DNA from: Campylobacter concisus
Lineage (GTDB): Bacteria > Campylobacterota > Campylobacteria > Campylobacterales > Campylobacteraceae
Direction of reading: 5' to 3'
NCBI RefSeq assembly: GCF_003048595.2
Contig: NZ_CP049270.1
Coordinates: 868,001 to 932,000, forward strand
Length of the DNA: 64,000 bases
Positions 62,451 through 64,000 of the stretch are shown here, piece by piece. Each line of letters begins with the position of its first letter. The stretch's first letter is position 1. Both the position numbers and the translations under genes were made by a program. The notes beneath the pieces were generated by a model. That model was not told where the DNA came from. It searched no databases and saw only the letters and a list, made by a program, of their open reading frames with translations.

Positions 62451-64000
62451 ATGCCCTTATCTAGGTTAAACAAAGAACAATACACCGCCGCAACTGCGCC
62501 ATTTGGACACAATCTCATCATTGCTTCAGCTGGCACTGGCAAGACTAGCACTATAGTGGCACGCATAGCTCATCTACTAAATTTAGGCGTTGCGCCAGAT
62601 AAAATTTTACTACTTACATTTACAAATAAGGCCGCAAGCGAGATGATAGAGCGACTAAATAGATACTTTGACAAATCAGTCACCTCTAAAATCACCGCAG
62701 GCACCTTCCACTCAGTCTCGTTTTCACTTTTAAAAAGCCTTGATAAAGGCGTCACGCTAAAGCAACCAAGCGAGCTAAAGACGCTTTTAAAAAGTCTTGT
62801 TGAGAGACGAAAATTTTACCATTTAAGCGACGTCAAACCTTATGGCGGAGCTTATCTATACGACCTTTACTCGCTCTTTCAAAACAGCGAGCAGGGCACT
62901 ACTTTTGGCAAATGGATAAGCGATAAGAGTGAAGAGCAGGGCGTTTATGCTGAAATTTATGAAGATGTGCTAGAAGAGTTTGAGGCTGAAAAGGCTAAAT
63001 TTGCCTACGCTGATTTTAACGATCTGCTCATAAAAATACGCGACGAGCTAAAAAAGGGTGCAAATTTAGCTTATGATGAAATTTTGATTGATGAGTATCA
63101 AGACACAAATACACTTCAAGGTAGCCTCATAGACGCATTTGCGACGAAGAGCCTATTTTGCGTGGGCGATTTTGACCAGAGCATTTACGCATTTAACGGC
63201 GCAAATATCGAGATCATTGGCTCGTTTAAAGATCGCTTCCCAAACGCAAATATCTACGCTTTAAATGTAAACTATCGCTCAAGCTCAAGCATACTTGCCC
63301 TTGCAAATAAAGTCATCAACAATAACCCAAGGCTTTATGAAAAGCACCTAACCGTAAGCCGCGAGGGAAATTTCAAGCCTCCAAGACTGCTTGTTTATAA
63401 CGAGCTTTTTGATCAGTATCAAAACATCGCTGATATCATCTCGCTTTCGCCATTTAACAGAGAAAACATCGCCATCATCTTTAGAAACAACTCATCAGCT
63501 GACGGCATCGAGGTCGCGCTAAAAGAGCGAGGCATCAGCTCAAAGCGAAAGGGTGGAGTGAGCTTTTTTGAGAGCCGTGAGATCAAGGCGCTCATCGACA
63601 TAATGGGAATTTATGTCAATCCAAAAGATATAATGGCATTTATCCACATCTGCGAATACGCAAAGGGTGTTGGTAGCGCAGTTAGCAAAGAAATTTTTGA
63701 TGCACTACTTAAGCTTGGGCATGGAAATTTGATAAAAGGGATAGTTGAGCCAGACGAGAGTGCAAATATCTCATCAAATAAAAGGCGAAACTACCAGCTG
63801 GGACTTTTTGACGACCTTGACGAATTTGCCGAGGTTTCAAGGTTTTCTAAGCTTGGCTTTAGCGATAAATTCCTAGGCCATCCAGTGCTAAAACTACAAA
63901 AGCTAAGCGAGAGTGGGGCGCAGTTTTTATATGAAATTTACAACTTTTTAAGAGGCATGAGAAATATCTCAAAGCCAGCCACGATGATAAATGAGATAAA
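62451..64000 (+). CDS. UvrD/Rep-family ATP-dependent DNA helicase (partial, runs off window)
   Basis: The frame is open from ATG 62451 to the window end, giving 516 residues of an SF1A helicase. Visible motifs are the Q motif (LNKEQYTAA), Walker A ASAGTGKTST, motif Ia TFTNKAASEM, motif II LIDEYQDTN, motif III VGDFDQSIYAFNGA and motif IV near NYRSSSSIL. AAGAGGAAGAC precedes the start. Motifs V and VI and the C-terminus are beyond the window. UvrD/Rep enzymes unwind DNA in repair and replication restart; which of the two this is cannot be decided. Confidence 0.92.
   Translation, partial: MPLSRLNKEQYTAATAPFGHNLIIASAGTGKTSTIVARIAHLLNLGVAPDKILLLTFTNKAASEMIERLNRYFDKSVTSKITAGTFHSVSFSLLKSLDKGVTLKQPSELKTLLKSLVERRKFYHLSDVKPYGGAYLYDLYSLFQNSEQGTTFGKWISDKSEEQGVYAEIYEDVLEEFEAEKAKFAYADFNDLLIKIRDELKKGANLAYDEILIDEYQDTNTLQGSLIDAFATKSLFCVGDFDQSIYAFNGANIEIIGSFKDRFPNANIYALNVNYRSSSSILALANKVINNNPRLYEKHLTVSREGNFKPPRLLVYNELFDQYQNIADIISLSPFNRENIAIIFRNNSSADGIEVALKERGISSKRKGGVSFFESREIKALIDIMGIYVNPKDIMAFIHICEYAKGVGSAVSKEIFDALLKLGHGNLIKGIVEPDESANISSNKRRNYQLGLFDDLDEFAEVSRFSKLGFSDKFLGHPVLKLQKLSESGAQFLYEIYNFLRGMRNISKPATMINEI

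Noticed and set aside
1-64000. CRISPR arrays, insertion sequences, prophage or integrated elements
   Set aside because: No regularly spaced repeats, transposase motifs, integrase or attachment-like duplications were found; the two tRNA genes show no nearby partial copies.

Overview
The window looks like chromosomal DNA of a Campylobacter, most likely near the C. concisus group. The DNA is AT-rich, very densely coded, and full of the word AAATTT. Several blocks keep gene orders that I recall from C. jejuni: aspB-speA-hisS-tmk-coaD-ubiX-flgA; moeA-murA; era-hslU-hslV-rplI-argG; S4 protein-tsaE-lptB-rpoN; metQ-metQ-metI-metN-valS; and a competence (cts) cluster. The species is an inference; no rRNA is present to check it.

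Layout. 1-5622 (+): end of probable aroB, an MscS channel, mtaB, an FtsH-like ATPase whose protease site is lost, mog and a small membrane protein. 5659-10420 (-): aspartate aminotransferase followed by thiS-thiF-thiG-thiH and a ThiE/TenI-like gene. 10433-18555 (-): speA, hisS, tmk, coaD, ubiX, flgA, tRNA-Gly(GCC), moeA and murA. 18696-20787 (+): an NlpC/P60 lipoprotein, a DUF455 protein and a SixA-like phosphatase. 20797-31879 (-): a soluble chemoreceptor with its PAS partner (CetA/CetB type), then a ten-gene type II secretion/type IV pilus-like set matching the C. jejuni Cts DNA-uptake system. 31937-36362 (-): era, hslU, hslV, rplI, argG.

36559-42140 (+): a TonB-dependent receptor and a siderophore esterase behind a candidate Fur site, then S4 protein, tsaE, lptB and rpoN. 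42141-43989 (-): a hypothetical gene, a DnaJ-like protein and a small charged protein. 44099-44175: tRNA-Arg with a GCG anticodon. 44237-48023: a hypothetical gene, murG and ftsW (-), and murI (+). 48096-54974 (-): a DedA protein, two metQ genes, metI, metN and valS. 55095-62385 (-): a large alpha-2-macroglobulin and PBP1C. 62451-64000 (+): a UvrD/Rep helicase cut by the window end.

The most interesting non-coding element is between metI and the first metQ (50494-50684, minus strand). A 19-codon ORF with a good ribosome binding site carries ATG TGC CAC ATG TGC in its middle. It is followed by three overlapping, mutually exclusive RNA hairpins. This has the form of a methionine/cysteine-sensing attenuator for the methionine transporter, and no gene caller would list it.

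No insertion sequence, prophage, CRISPR array, rRNA or replication origin was seen. No stretch longer than 300 bases lacks a gene.
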